Counted from the stretch's first letter, positions 28,291-41,313 are shown. The stretch is 64,000 bases of DNA from Diploptera punctata (GCA_030220185.1 JASPKZ010007249.1:186001-250000); one strand, 5' to 3'. Notes: generated from the sequence alone by a model not told the origin. Numbers and translations are program-made.

Positions 28291-28984
28291 TAAGTATAAA
28301 ATTAATTTTATAAAAAGTTAAATTTCATTATATTCAAATAAATCACAATGCAGTGTCACACCTGGGACATTCCGTACAAAATTGGCAAAAAAATTGTGAA
28401 AATTAAACTCACATCTTTAAAAGTTTACAATTTTTTTACAGTGAAACTTTATGACATATTGAATATCTGAACTGAATTTCAGGTCTTCGTTTGATGTAAT
28501 TAAAGAGTAATAGAGCTGTCAATTTATCGTTTTGATTTAAAAAGTCTCTTTATGAAATCAATTTCTCAAAGTATAACTACTCCCTCAACTTGAAAAGATA
28601 ATCACATTATAGATGATTTTATGCTCTATCACTTGAAAATTAGCATGTTAATATTTACGTTTTTCTGAAGGACATAAATGCAATTAATATGCAATTGACC
28701 TTTCTAACCAAAAATTTTATAAAATCATAAAATACCAGATTATTACCTGATGACCAGTTAATTGTTTGTAATTAGTATTAAAGTGGTGGGATGAAAGGGA
28801 ACTACCAAAAATTATTATTTTCCCTAAAATCTCCTATGTGTAGACTGTCTGCAATACCTTTTGCATGAGTAAAGATCGCTCGCTCGTACAATCAATGACA
28901 GAGCTACTTGGTAATAGTCCTTTGTGCACTTCCAAATATTTTTATTGTTATTATCATCATTACATTATTTTTATTATCATGATT
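28291..28984. other. AT-rich spacer, nothing recognised
   Basis: No frame or repeat with recognisable affinity. Ends in ATT/ATC microsatellite-like sequence at 28935..28985. Confidence 0.35.
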
Positions 28985-29235
28985 ACTATTATTACATCAT
29001 CATCATCGTGGACTAGTGGTTAGTCTTTATGGCTCCGATTCCGAGGTTAACAGGTTCAAACTCGATAGGAATTAATGGAATTTTAAATGCGTAACAATTC
29101 TGAATGTAGCTTTCCCTCAGAGGGAAGGAAATTCACGAGTCTCATGTCGTAGATTTAAGATATGTAGAAGAACCTCGCGCTTTAAATAAATTGCTACATA
29201 ATGACCTCACATGTTGTTGAGCATCATTAAATGTA
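28985..29235 (+). repeat. tRNA-derived SINE-F
   Basis: Head GTGGACTAGTGGTTAGTC with a B-box-like GGTTCAAACTC, then a body with TTTCCCTCAGAGGGAAGG. Only one copy is in the window, so this rests on the A/B box arrangement. Confidence 0.5.
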
Positions 29236-29518
29236 ACAATCTTTATTGATATCTCCAGTAGGCGGTTAATTTTGTGCTGATTTTGGCTAATGTATAGTTT
29301 AATTTAAATTACTCAGCACCTACAAATTCAAGCTTATAGGCCTATTAAAAATTATTTTCTAGAGAGTAGTTTGTAATGTATTGTAATATTCTGTACTTGT
29401 ACACTACACCAACATCTGATGTTGAATATTGTAAGGAATGTTAAGCTATCGATAATAATTTATTAAATTTTCATGCTGTTACAAGTAATATTTAAACAAT
29501 ATAAATATATCTTATTGG

Positions 29519-29900
29519 GTCCACCACTGTGGTCTCGGGGTAGCATGCTGCCTTGTCACGCAGCGGGCCCGGGTTCGATCCCCGGTCGGGACAGTTTTTC
29601 TGGGTGAGGTTTTTATCGGGGTTTTTCCTCACTTGGAAGACAAATGTCAGGAAAACTTTAAGGACCAAATGGTCCCCAAAATCATATGGCCATCGCAATC
29701 ATCATCATTCATATTCATCTTAGGTTAAGCTTAGGATTAGGGACTCTCCTGGTGCACCATTATCATAATCATCATCACACATATATCATCGGGGCAACGT
29801 AACCCTGCCTTCCAGGCGCCCCAACCTCAGAAGTGGGTTACAAGTATGCCATGTCAGGAGAGAAACCAGGAATGTTGAAAGACAAACCTGGGGCATTTGG
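29519..29900 (+). repeat. tRNA-derived SINE-C
   Basis: Head at 29519..29594 has an excellent B box (GGGTTCGATCCCCGG). The body matches 900..1205, and the 3' part (29730..29880) continues with CCTGCCTTCCAGGCGCCCC and GGAGAGAAACCAGGAATG. Confidence 0.8.
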
Positions 29901-29921
29901 GGGAAAATAAAAATATATATA

Positions 29922-31259
29922 CGAGGTGTGATCAATAAGTTTCCGGAATGGCTTCAAAACAATTATGCCATTGAGGAGTTTTTAATTTTCACCCAGCTGT
30001 ACACTCAGATTTTCCTTGTGATGAATTTGAGGGTTCGCGCGACCTTCTCTTGACCGTGCAGTATGCTGGTAGAAGCTCTGAAAGTGAAGACGTGTTTTGG
30101 TGCCATGCGGCGATTTTCTCTGTGTAGCAAACATGCGGGATTACGAGGAACAAAGAACATGCATCAAATTTTAATTTTCTTTAAAAACTTTGGTAAAACT
30201 GCAACAGAAACATATCAAATGTAAGAAAGAACATCTTATGGGGAGGAAGCATTGGGCAAATCTCAAGCATTTGAGTGGTTTTCGAAATTTAAAAGGGGTG
30301 TGACAATCGGTTAAGGATGAAAATCGTCTGGGACGACCAACTTCCAGCACAAACCAATAAAAATATTCGATCGGAGTGAGGGATATGTCTTAAATGATAG
30401 GCGCATTCCAATACGAGAACTGTCTGATGCACTAGCACTCTCGTTTGGAAGTGTTCAAAGCATTTTGAAAGACGATTTGAACATGCGAAGAATTGCTGCG
30501 AAGTTCGTGCCCTGCCTCCTTTCAAATGACCAAAAGGAAAGTCGTGTGATTGCCTGCACAGATCTTAAAGAACAGCTTAAAAATGACCCACAGTTCATGG
30601 AAAAGGTTATTACTGGTGATGAAACATGGATTTATGGCTACGATCCAGAAACTAAACAACAGTCTATGCAATGGAAGAGTCCTTCATCTCCACGCCCCAA
30701 GAAAGCCAGACAAGTTCAATCGAATGTGAAGTCAATGATGATTGTTTTTTTTGACATTAATGGAATTGTGCATAAGGAATTTGTACCACGGGATCAAACA
30801 GTGAATCAAGTGTACTACAAACAAGTGTTGCAAAGATTGAGGGAGAGTGTGCGACACAAACGGCCAGAGAAATGGAGGACTGGTGACTGGTTCCTGCATC
30901 ACGACAATGCGCCCGCGCACAAAGCAATTTCTGTCCGCCAGTTTTTGGACAAAAATAGGATGAGTACTGTTCCCCATCTAGCCTATTCTCCAGATCTGGC
31001 TCCAGCAGACTTTTTCCTGTTCCCACGGATAAAAATTCGGCTCCGAGGACATTGATGTCATCCAGCATGAATCGCAGAAGGCACTGAACACATTTAAAGA
31101 AGACGACTTCCAGAAGTGCTTCCAGCATTGGCAGAAGCGCTGGGACAAGTGTATCAACTCCCAAGGTGACTACTTCGAGGGTGACAGTGTTGAATAGAAA
31201 CTTTGAAGTGTTGTGTTGTGTTTATGGCCTCATTCCGGAAACTTATTGATCACACCTCG
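29922..31259 (+). mobile_element. mariner element, full length, transposase broken
   Basis: Terminal inverted repeats of about 28 bp (CGAGGTGTGATCAATAAGTT and complement), TA on both sides (29920..29921 and 31260..31261). At 1338 bp it has the standard mariner length. Confidence 0.9.
30132..31196 (+). pseudogene. mariner transposase (DD34D), frameshifted
   Basis: A Met at 30132 (MRDYEEQR) opens the N-terminal helix-turn-helix region, which contains several stops and shifts up to 30460. The catalytic half is open at 30465..31055: GDETWIYGYDPETKQQS, HHDNAPAH and YSPDLAPADFFLFP give the Asp triad, with 34 residues between the second and third Asp. A frameshift near 31050 separates the last about 50 residues. 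Not functional as it stands. Confidence 0.88.
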
Positions 31260-32021
31260 TATATATATATCTTATTGGCTTGGCATCACTTACTGATGTT
31301 GCATCCCCTACTCATGACATATCAAAGATGATTTTAAATTAACTGTCTAGTAAGTAATCTGAACTAGAGAATTGTGGACAGAGAAGCAGATGTGTAAGGA
31401 AGACTTGCTGATTCTGCATTATTGTTTGGTAGGAAGTGATATGAGTATTAAAACATTCAGTTTTATTTGGAAGTGATATCTTATAACAACACTATTTCGT
31501 CATAGTTTTCAGGGTGCAATACAGAACACTGAATAAAAAAAGTTATTTTAAAATTGAAATTAGTAATTATAGCATAATAAAAATCTACACCAATTTATTC
31601 AATTAATGATGTAAGAGTTTTTATTAAATATTACATTTAAATTGTAATGAAAAATTTATAACAAAAAAAAATAATTTGTTTAATAATTCACAGTAAAGGT
31701 AATACAGAGGTCTTTACTTCTCGCTTCAGCAATTAAATTCCATAAATAAACAATCTCTATTGTGTAAGAATTAAAATATTGCCACTTTTTATAAATTAAC
31801 GGTACTGTTTCATTAAGCAGAACATATAACAACAGACATGCATTTTTGAAGGAAGTCTGTTAATATTTTTCATTATGTATATTTACAGTTATTTTTGTTT
31901 TTGTGTGTAGCACACAATATAGATTACTTATACAAAAAGAAACTTATCTTTTGTACTAAACTGCACATTTAATTACAAACATCACACATTAGAATATATA
32001 TATATATATATACACACACAC

Positions 32022-32350
32022 AGGTGAATGGAGAAGACTACATAACGATGAACTACATGGTCTTTATAGGAAGCCAAATATAATAAGAATGGTTAAGTCT
32101 CATAGACTGCAATGGGCAGGACATGTGGAATGTTTGAGGAATGAAAGACGTGCATGGAAGCTTCTTGTAGGAAAACCAGAGGGAAAACATCCAGTTGGTA
32201 GACCAAGAATGAGGTGGGAAAATAACATTAACTATGATTTGAGGGAAGTAGATTATACAGGGAATGATTGGAAAGCATTAGCTCAGGATAGGGTTGTATG
32301 TTTGTGCGGCCATGAACCTATGGGTTCAATAGTGCCCGTGAGTAAGTATG
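32022..32350 (+). mobile_element. LINE fragment (GH-R tail family)
   Basis: Encodes MVKSHRLQWAGHVECLRNER, then GRPRMRWENNINYDLREVDY. It ends in a (GTAT)n/(TA)n microsatellite at 32342..32402. Confidence 0.8.
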
Positions 32351-32367
32351 TATGTATGTATGTATGC

Positions 32368-32399
<32 letters not shown>

Positions 32400-32407
<8 letters not shown>

Positions 32408-33955
32408 TAAGAAAATCCAACTATAGAAATGAACACACTAGAATTTCATACAATAGATATAGAATTAGAAATTCAAACCCTAAAGAATAAAAAGGCACCA
32501 GGGCCAGGAAACATACCCAATGAGTTAATTAAATATGGTCCAAAAAATTTAATAAGTAGATTGAGGGACTTGTTTAATAAGTGTATTGCAATAAAGAAGA
32601 TTCCTGATGTATGGAAAATAAGCTACGTTGTACCAATATACAAGAAGGGTGATAGAAGAGATGCAAAAAATTATAAAGGACAAAGTATAAACAACACATT
32701 ATATAGAATATTTACGAAGTTATTAAAAACTAAGGTACAAAAAGATATTAAACACAAAATTGGAGAAGAACAAAATGGATTCAGACCAGGAAGATCATGT
32801 GCTGACAATACATTTGTAATCCAACAGTTAATCGAAAAACGGACTGAAGTTGGAGAAGAAACCCATTTGCCAATGATAGATTTAGAAAATCAATTCCAAG
32901 GAACAAATTATGAGAAGTATTAGAGAAATACGATATTGATAGAAACCTAATTGAAATTATTAAATAAGTTTATAAAGATAACATGGCTTATGTTAAAATA
33001 TAACATCTAATCCTATGAAAACCACTAAGGGATTCAAACAAGGGTGCAGTCTATCACCAATTTTATTTAATATTTATGTAGAATTTATATTAATGAAATG
33101 GAAACAAAGCTGCAAAGGTATGGGTATACCAACAGGCAACAAGATTTTTGCTGATTAATTACAATTTGCTGATGATCAATTGGTTTTAGCACAAGACAAA
33201 TTTGATATGGAATTCATGATAAAAATGTTGAAAAATACAAATGAATCATGGGGTCTCATGGCAAATTTATAAAAAAACAGAATATTTGGCAATAAATAGC
33301 AATGAAAGAGAAAATTTAATATTGGAAGAAGGAATTCAAATAAAGCAAGTGAAACAAACTAAATATTTGGGAATAATTATGGATATCATTGAAGGTATAG
33401 ACAAAGAGAACATAAAGCATAGAATTGAATTGAGTAGCAAAATAATATTGTCGTTAAATTCCATATGGTGGGATAAGCATATTTGGAAAGACACAAAAAA
33501 AATATATTGGTAAAACATTGGTGGAATCTGTTGCAATGTATGGAAGTGAGGTATAGAAAATCAATAAGTACTACAAGAATAGACTAATAGCTCTAGAAAT
33601 GGATTATTTATGCAGAAGTGCCAGAAAGTCAAAATTAGAACATGTCACAAATAAGGAAATTAGAAACACAATGGAAGCAGAAGAAAGCATAATTGAAAGA
33701 ATTGAGGAGAAGAAATTAAAATGGTTAGGGCATATTTTAAGAATGGAAGATGAGCGATAGCCGAAACTACTATATCAATGCCAACCGACCAGAAAGACGA
33801 AAAGAGGGAGACCAAAGTTAACATGGAAGGAAAACATAAGGATAGTAATGCAAGCAAGAGGGCTAAACATTGAAGATGCCCAAGATCATACGCTTTGGAG
33901 GTTTGGCAGAGGAAGACGGCAGCAGCTGTAAAAACTGTAGATAGATAGATGAAAG
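32400..33955 (+). mobile_element. LINE fragment with RT domain, broken
   Basis: Frame 32429..32923: KNKKAPGPGNIPNELIKYG, VPIYKKGDRRDAKNYKG, then IGEEQNGFRPGRSCADN and a MIDLENQF motif-A relic (the catalytic FIDFEKAFD-type site is lost). Later pieces cover TKYLGIIMD and GRPKLTWKENI in other frames. The 3' end is a GATAGATAGATG tail. Frameshifts throughout. Confidence 0.82.
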
Positions 33956-34711
33956 ACATTTTAAAACGTAATGTAGAGAGTGAAACTATGTATTATTTAA
34001 ATGTATTCAGTCATTTTTTTTGAGGATAGAATTTACAACGTGCGGACAATCCACACTTAAAAGCTATCAAGAATGAATTTTTTATATATAATAGCAGAAA
34101 AAACAGTAATTTGTTCATATAAGCACAACAATAGAACTTTTCTAATGATTTAAATAATCTATTAGATTTAATGAGAGTTGAAAAAATCGTTGATGAAGCA
34201 GGTCAGCTGTTTCAATGAGAACTATACATGTGACCTTGGTTGTGAAGTGAAACAGCTGTTCGTTGTTCTGCCAGGTTTTAACAAAAATAGAATAAAAAAC
34301 ATTTATATTGTCTGAACTTTTCATCCCACCGAAAAAGTAATTGCTAGAAATTAATCCTTATTATGTGAATAATATCCTGCATTTTTTCATTTTCATTTTA
34401 GGACATATACTGCAGTAAATCACCATAAAATAGAAAATTGACACCAAAAATAAAAATATCCTAATTATAAAAATAACACTCTTAAACTACATAATATCAC
34501 CTACATAAATAGGTTTGAAACAAATTTTTGCTGTTTACCGTTTCAGAAATATTAGTTAGTAAACATTTTAGTTTATCATATTTACGATAAAAATTATATT
34601 ACGATATTAATATGTTTATAAATGTATTCACTATATTTAGGGATACATAAAATTAAAAAAAAATAAATTGCAAGATTTTTTGCTGTCCGATATGATATGG
34701 ATTATCCCGCC

Positions 34712-35325
34712 TGTAAAACATTTAAATACATATGTATGACATTTGATATTAAGAAGTTGAAGAGCAGAAGTTTGAAGGAATTATTTTCATTAGAAGAAAA
34801 ATAATAATGATGACTATATATTATTTCAGACAATGGTATGAAATAATTGAAGATATTTAAGCATTCTACTAAAAAAACTACATTAACTTTCTTACTAAAA
34901 ACTTGTGACCACTTGAAGAAAATAAATCCGCTTCCTCGCAATAAATACTTTAATTATGCCTAGAATTTGAATTTTTTTAATGTATTTACAAAATGTATTT
35001 CATAAATTCAAAAATTAATTGTTTGTATCACTTTGTCCTTGAGGCAATTCTCTAATGAGGAAAGTTGTATATAATAAAAAAGAATTGATTTTTTAAAATA
35101 ATGAAAAATAAAAAGGACAGTGGCAAGATTGGATCACGTTGGAGTAAAAATTTCTTATGGAAAAACTTGTATTTCCACATTTTATGTGAACAGGTAAAAT
35201 GTTAATATTAAAAACAAGCAGCAATTTCAATTTCCTTATTGATTTAGCCTTTCAACAAATATATATAACACAATAGTAATTTAATATTTTTAAAATCTTA
35301 TCTGTTGGACCATTTGACATGGAAT
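34712..35325. other. Inner part of inverted-repeat centre, nothing recognised
   Basis: AT-rich. The 34702..34941 minus-strand frame has no recognisable similarity. Confidence 0.35.
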
Positions 35326-35329
35326 GATC

Positions 35330-35490
35330 CATATGTCCATCCATCCATAGTAATTCTGCCTGAGGGCAGGTCTTTCACTGCAATCATAGCATTTTCATGC
35401 TCACTCAGGAGCTTGGGGAATTGAACCCGGGCCCACTGCATGACAAGGCAGCACGCTACCTCGAGACTACAGTTGTGGACTAATTACCAC
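35330..35490 (-). repeat. tRNA-derived SINE-C, internally deleted
   Basis: The minus-strand head (GTCCACAACTGTAGTCTCGA) lies at 35490, and the family tail with CCATCCATCCATAG at 35330. The body between is largely missing. Confidence 0.7.
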
Positions 35491-35927
35491 ATAGTGTATT
35501 TAATTTACTTTTGTTCACAGACTGTACAAAAATAATTTTGTTGTTTTTAGTTAAGTTAGTTGAAAATGTCAGGCTATTCCCATCCCTATGCTACTGTTCC
35601 TTTCTATTTGTTAATGAATTCTGTAAGAGGCATAATTGTTGAATAGATGTATGAAAAAAACGCAAACAAAAACAGTTTCTTCAAATTAATTGAGAAAAGG
35701 ATTAATACCATACCATGAGTCTCAATTGAGCTAATATGTCAATTGTTTTGTCTTGAAATTTAGCTTTGTTCTTTTATTACCATTAATCTGGACAACTCTA
35801 GGCCCTTATGTGCCAAATTAATGAAAATATACTGTTTATATGACTGAATATTATTCCTTATTTTATTCATACTATAATGTAATCCACAGTGTTTGACAGG
35901 GAAATGAAGTCTCCCACCTACCCTTCT

Positions 35928-36610
35928 TTAAAGACATCCATGATTTCTCGCTACTCCTACTTCTAAAAACCAGGTTTTATATACTTTCAGTTTAATGTTT
36001 TCTGAGAGAAGTTGGGATGACAAAAGTTCCTGTAATGCATAATAGCATGTATTTCGAGAATTGATCCCATGTTTAATTTCTTTGTGAATCTCATTTCTAT
36101 TTGTATTTATTGTTCTTTGGTAGTTGAATTCCACCACTTCTTCAAACTTTCCCTCCTTTGTCATTAACTGTCCATTTCCATTATATAATGTATTTCTATG
36201 TGTGAACATATACTTAGTTTTATTGAAGTTTACTTCCAATCCAAATTTCTTAATTTTACTCAATAGAGTGTGTGTGTTGGCCCTTAGTATCTCCTTGCTT
36301 TTGCTTAATAATACTACATCATTCGCATAAACTAACAGCCTGTTAACACCATTGAGTTGTAGGCCTTCTTCATCCTTTAAAGATTTGATGGCATGCTCTA
36401 GTACAAAACCGAATAATAGAGGAGATAGTGCATTTTCTTGCTTTAACTCATTGTGAATTTCAAAACCATCCAAAAACTGTTTGCCTATACACACCCTACT
36501 CTTTGTGCCATTTAGGCACATATGTGTAAGTCTAACTAACTTTTTAGGAATTCCAGATTTCAAAACCCATACTACAGTCAAATGGGTATTACAGAAGGAC
36601 CCCAATGAGT
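35928..36610 (-). mobile_element. LINE fragment: RT palm
   Basis: A 225-aa minus-strand frame contains KQENALSPLLFGFVLEHAI, then LLVYANDVVLLSKSKE and FGLEVNFNKTKYM. The canonical YADD is YAND here, so the catalytic pair is lost even though the frame is open. Same family as 49155..49857. Confidence 0.85.
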
Positions 36611-37330
36611 CCCATATTCTTCATACTGGCAGTGGAGGAAATACTTAGTATAGCACAAAGAGGAAATGTCTCGGTATACACATATTTGAAGACATAGTAA
36701 TTGGATTGAAGGATTATAAGAAGCTCCAGGAAACAATAACTAAAATGGAGAAATGGTGTGAATACATAAGTTCTACAGAAATCTCACCAAGACAGAGATA
36801 TTATTCAGACCCGTAGAAAAGGCTCCCAGTGTGGCAAAAATTAAAATCAGTGGAGAAAGATTAAAAATTGTGCCAGACTTTAAATATCTTGGGACAATGC
36901 TGCAAACAAGTGCTAGATGATTCATGTAAGTAGTGGAAGAGAAGGCAGAGCAGGCAGTAATAGATAAAAAACAAAACAATCTTCAAATCTGGAAATGGCA
37001 ATGACACTATTTAAAGGTAAAATCGTCCCAATACCGTATTTAAAGGAAAAATCATCCCAATGATAACATATGATATCAAAATAATCTGTACACACTCAAC
37101 TGAAGCAAACTTAGCCATCTTAGAGAGTCAAAGCCTTCTATATCAAGAGAGTTATTATTGTGGCAAAGTGCATAAGACTGAGATTTGTCTACCTCCTGGC
37201 AAGAGAAACATATCTAATTGAAGACCCGAGATTACAATTCCTGCTACCCACCACATCTAGCTACTCCTAACTGATCGCAAAACTCCAGCAGAAGAGAGAA
37301 CAGATATGGATGGAATTTTACAACACATTG
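36605..37330 (+). mobile_element. LINE fragment, second family, decayed
   Basis: The plus strand reads in pieces as TKMEKWCEYI, then LFRPVEKAPSVAKIKI and VPDFKYLGTMLQTS, a post-palm RT region. Stops and shifts throughout. Adjacent and opposite to the preceding LINE. Confidence 0.6.
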
Positions 37331-37675
37331 ACACAATGATATACTGGGAATGAATAAAGCTTAGTCATTTAGTCATGCGAATGTACATGGTTTCCACTTC
37401 CAAGACCTTCCACAAACCTGAGATCTATACGTATGCAAATTTTTCAATTTACATTGTGAATGATACCATGTTCTAAATTTAAATATATGGGAAGCTCGGT
37501 TACAAAGTTTTGCCTAGAACAGTGACCACAAGATGCACTTTTGTGCGCTTTCCTACTTTATATTTTGATAAGTACCCTTCAGTGAATGAACTCAATCCCG
37601 AGGATTGAAAAACTTCTCACGCACATTTATTATTTCTCTCATGTAATTATTCACATACTGCAACAATAAATTATA

Positions 37676-37726
37676 TAATATTTAATTTTAGGAAGTGATA
37701 TTTTGAGGTTATTTTAATTATATGTT
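37676..37726 (-). repeat. Solitary PLE-2-type tail
   Basis: The minus-strand sequence AACCTCAAAATATCACTTCC matches the tail of F7. The rest of the element is absent here. Confidence 0.5.
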
Positions 37727-39200
37727 TTTACTTTTTTTATTTGGATTTATGTAGGCAGAACCGTGGTATAGAATCTTCGGGTGAGGTAGGTTATATGCCC
37801 ATCACAATTCTACACGTACATTCTTATGCCACTGATGCACTAAACACTTGTAAACACGTTTTGTACCGTTTTAAACATTTTGCAACGATCTTCAAGCTTT
37901 CTTTACGATATTTTATATTTATATATTTACGTAAAACATGACCGTGGATATATTACTTACTTGCTACTTTCCCATGTTGTTCCAACGTTGCCACCATTTG
38001 AAAATAATTTCAAACCATATTTAGTGTTAGTGTACGTAAAATTAGTTTATAGTTCATTAAATAGTATGCATGTAAATTGTTTTGTTACGTTAGGAAATAG
38101 GAAGTTGGTTTACGTCCATTTTTTTAAGCATTTGGAAATAATATGCATGTAAATTGTTTTCTTTAGTTAGAAAATGGCAAGTTAGTTAACATCAATTTTT
38201 TTTTTGCATTTGGAAATTTATTCCCAAAGTTGGTAATGCCGACTGCAGAGCCATCTACTGGAAGCTATATTAACCATTACAGCAACTCCCGCAACTCGCG
38301 CATGCGCACTGCGATTCTGTGGAACTTAGAAGAATTCGTCTGAGACATATAACAGACTTTTTCCAAATCTTCTAAATATCTTAAACTTAAAAAATTAAAA
38401 TAAAAAAATAAACTCACATTAACCTTGCATTTGTTCTTTTTGTGACATAGGTTATTATTTACATTTCAAACTTCAATTAGGTTATAATATTTCCTGGTTT
38501 TAAACTTAATATTTAAATGTGTGTGTTGCAAAGCTGTGATCAGTAATAACCGTTATAAATTCGCCTTACATCATTTCTTCGTACTTACCTAAAGGGTGAG
38601 CACTATCACATTGAGGACTGCACCAGAAGAGTCAAGTCAATAATATGGAAACTTACAATGCACATTTGCACTTTACAGTTAATAATTCAAAATTCAGCAA
38701 TTATTTTGAAATCCAAACTCTTCGTTATAAAATATAACTTTAATAGTTGCAGTTACCTTTAGTCTTGGAATCATACAATACTAACCCAATCCACGGTAGC
38801 CAGGACAAGCTATTAAGCTATAACAGACTACAAGTGAACAATTCTCGAGAGGCACATCCAAGTTGTGGGGGTGGACACAATAAGATGGCTAAGTACTATT
38901 GGGGACCAAATACACTGGAGTATAATGAAATCCCCTGCACAGGAATACCATGTGAAGACTTACAACTGATACAGGGTCTCCTGATGTGGAAACAGGACTA
39001 TGACCTAATTCCATGACATAGAAGAATAGTTGCAGTTCCTAGTTTCTTAAAATCCAACACCACGTCTAACCTTCATTATTACCGAGAAGTAAAATCTGAC
39101 ATTGGGGAATTATGGATTTTATGCCAGGAATGCACCTATAATAGTCACTGTTCAAACAGAACAGCCAAAGATTCCTTACGGTGAATCAAATTATTCCATA
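37727..39200. other. Non-repetitive stretch with a CpG-rich core at 38298..38307
   Basis: The palindrome GCGCATGCGC (an NRF-1-type site) lies in a short GC-richer patch (38225..38335), the only such patch nearby. A plus-strand 89-aa frame at 38747..39016 (ending DLQLIQGLLMWKQDYDLIP) looks less low-complexity than most but matches nothing I know. It could be promoter-proximal sequence of an unseen gene; weak. Confidence 0.3.
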
Positions 39201-39204
39201 AACT

Positions 39205-39305
39205 GTAAACTAATCTGGTGTACACTCACTCGCCCATTTTCTCACCCTAACTTGTATTTCACTTACCTAATGAAATAAAATGAGCATAGGTGGACTCCTG
39301 GCATA
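39205..39305 (+). repeat. Direct repeat, copy 1
   Basis: AAACTAATCTGGTGTACACT ... TTTTCTCACCCTAACTT ... GTGGACTCCTGG is repeated at 40672..40765 in the same orientation. It may mark the ends of an insertion or an old tandem duplication of about 1.47 kb. Confidence 0.55.
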
Positions 39306-39678
39306 GAATAGCCGAAAATATTTTGTCATTTTAAATTCAGTAGAATAAGCGATCAGGTAATACCAAAAATACTTACTTTAAACATAGGAGCAAAGTTTCG
39401 AATTAAACAATTATCGAGTCGACAGTATCAAACATAAAAATCGAAAATATAAAATAATTATCCAAATATCTTAAAGGAATCTTTTTTATAATCATGAAAT
39501 CATAGCCATAGAGGATATCTATCTATGATCTCTATGATGTAATAATAATAGTAGGAAACGCGCACAAATGTGCAAGGTAGATGATTCTCTATGTAATTTA
39601 TATATAAACGAAAAGCGCACAAGTTGTGCATGAATCTAACTAAAGTTAATGTCTTCTACATTACTTTTCATAGTGTCG

Positions 39679-39882
39679 TTAGTCTGTGCAGGTCTCAATT
39701 ATTGATTTGGGTAGTCTTTTACATGATGTAATGTGGTAACGGTCACACGGTAGTTCACGAAGTTCACATACACATGTTGAGATAGGATCGTGGTACGTCT
39801 TCAAAGCACATACTTTGTGGTGGTATCCATGCGTTGCCAGGAATTTACAAAATGGCGTAGGTCTTGGTTGGTTTCCATCCAT
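39679..39882 (-). CDS. Small cysteine-rich ORF, unrecognised
   Basis: 67 aa starting MDGNQPRPTPFCKFLATHGY, with seven cysteines and ending CKRLPKSIIETCTD. It lies between the 39.2 and 40.7 kb direct repeats. It is not low complexity, which is rare here, but has no family I recognise and no intron or promoter evidence. It could be an exon, a TE-encoded fragment or chance. Confidence 0.2.
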   Translation of the reverse strand: MDGNQPRPTPFCKFLATHGYHHKVCALKTYHDPISTCVCELRELPCDRYHITSCKRLPKSIIETCTD

Positions 39883-40671
39883 GTTCTATTTACCATTATG
39901 TAATTTATCAATCATAGCAGCGATAAAAAGAGAACTAGCTGGGTTACATCGCTGGTTACTACAAGAGGCTAACGTCAAATCTCTATGATCGAGTCAGTTA
40001 TCGCTGATCATAGCCAACAGTACAGCCAATAGAGATATTTTTATACCATTATTTTTAACAAATTGTTTATTTACTTTAATAAGGTAAATAAAAATACTGG
40101 TAAGTCTATTCTTATTTAACATTCGAAGGAATATTTTTAGAAATCCTTATTAAGTACTATTATTACATAAAAATACATATTAAGTTACTCACGGTTAGAT
40201 ATTTAACTTCACCTTTATTGGTTACTCCTGGAAAAACGTTGCATCGCACGTGATAATCATAGAGTGATAACATTGCGATATGGATATATGGATGGAATTA
40301 GGGGAATTGAGTGAATCTACAATTTATTTAATAAATTATTGATTACATTAGTTACGATTGGTACTTCCCTGTCGTAGCTCCTAGTAGACAAAGGATCTCT
40401 TGTATACTCCCATCTGGCGAAGAACAGTTGATAAAATAAGGTACGGTAATTTGTTTTTATTTTAAAATTGCCAACTGGATCATGTTTTTTTTCTTGAGTA
40501 CATTTATAACTTCTGAAGGCCACCACATAACTTCACTTTATTTATATATATATACATATTTAGTTATACTATGAATGGTGAATACGCATATTTACAGTGT
40601 AAAATATGTATTAACCATTGCTTCAATAGTAGAGCCAATTTATCACAAAAACCCATTAACAAACAAGTGAA

Positions 40672-40765
40672 CGCTAAACTAATCTGGTATAGACTATACA
40701 CTAACTTGTCCCTTTTCTCACCCTAACTTTCCCACTAATGTAAGTGGACTCCTGGGATTGAAACC
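40672..40765 (+). repeat. Direct repeat, copy 2
   Basis: Second copy of the 39205..39305 repeat, with a short inserted segment (TATAGACTATAC). Confidence 0.55.
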
Positions 40766-41224
40766 TGTTATATTGACCCTAGTAGGAATGTGTTGCCATG
40801 TTTGCCAATATGATGCTATTGGTCACTTTTTCTCTAATCAAATATTCACAGGTGGCATGGTGACATAGAGTAGCCTGAGTTTCTAACAATAACCCTTAAG
40901 CCAACTCGCTCGGTTATTGGATCATTTCTGGGCTGAACTTTTCAATAATTTGCTCTATATTTTTACATGCTTTATATTAGCTTGACATGTATCTGTCAAT
41001 CTATGTAATGGAATCTTCCAACATGATTTTCACCCACTTAAAAACATTGGATCACTTGAAACTTTGTATACTTGTGAAGGGACCAATGACAATACAATAA
41101 TTTGATACATTTTTTCTAAGATCCTGGCCAGGATCATCAGGACATCAAAAAAATAAAGACCGGTATAATATGTTGCGGACTTAACAACTTTTTAGTCCAT
41201 CGTTGTAAGAAATTAATATTATGT

Positions 41225-41313
41225 CCTCTGGTAGCTCAGTTGGTACAGCGGTCGACTGTAGTGGTATGTAATTACAGTAATCCATAGGTCGCTGGTTCAA
41301 ATCCGGCTGAGGA
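41225..41313 (+). tRNA. tRNA-Tyr(GTA) with an 18-base intron; probable pseudogene
   Basis: Reads as the eukaryotic tRNA-Tyr pattern: TAGCTCAGTTGGTA, then CGACTGTAG, an intron (about 18 bases), ATCCATAGGTCGCTGGTTCA and AATCCGGC, then a pol III T-run. The intron lies at the normal position after anticodon GTA. Damage: two bases are missing from the 3' acceptor strand, a D-stem mismatch (CAGC instead of GAGC), and an anticodon-stem mismatch. The pattern is certain; function is doubtful. Confidence 0.7.

Larger units (their letters stand above)
31541..34711 (+). repeat. Left arm of a giant imperfect inverted repeat
   Basis: 31541..31990 pairs with 45985..45391, and 33972..34711 pairs with 43453..42693. 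Between the two left segments sit LINE insertions (32022..33955). Arms are clearly homologous but with scattered substitutions. The unpaired centre is about 8 kb. Confidence 0.75.

Noticed and set aside
39205..40765. LTR retrotransposon bounded by the two direct repeats
   Set aside because: Repeats are about 100 bp, lack TG..CA ends, and no gag/pol similarity or primer-binding site lies between them.
41097..41165. Minus-strand CUGAUGA followed by a UCCUGGCCAGGA hairpin, hammerhead-like at first sight
   Set aside because: No GAAA directly after the hairpin (UCUUAGAAA intervenes), no palindromic helix III with a U-C end, and no foldback arms or 12-bp duplication around it.
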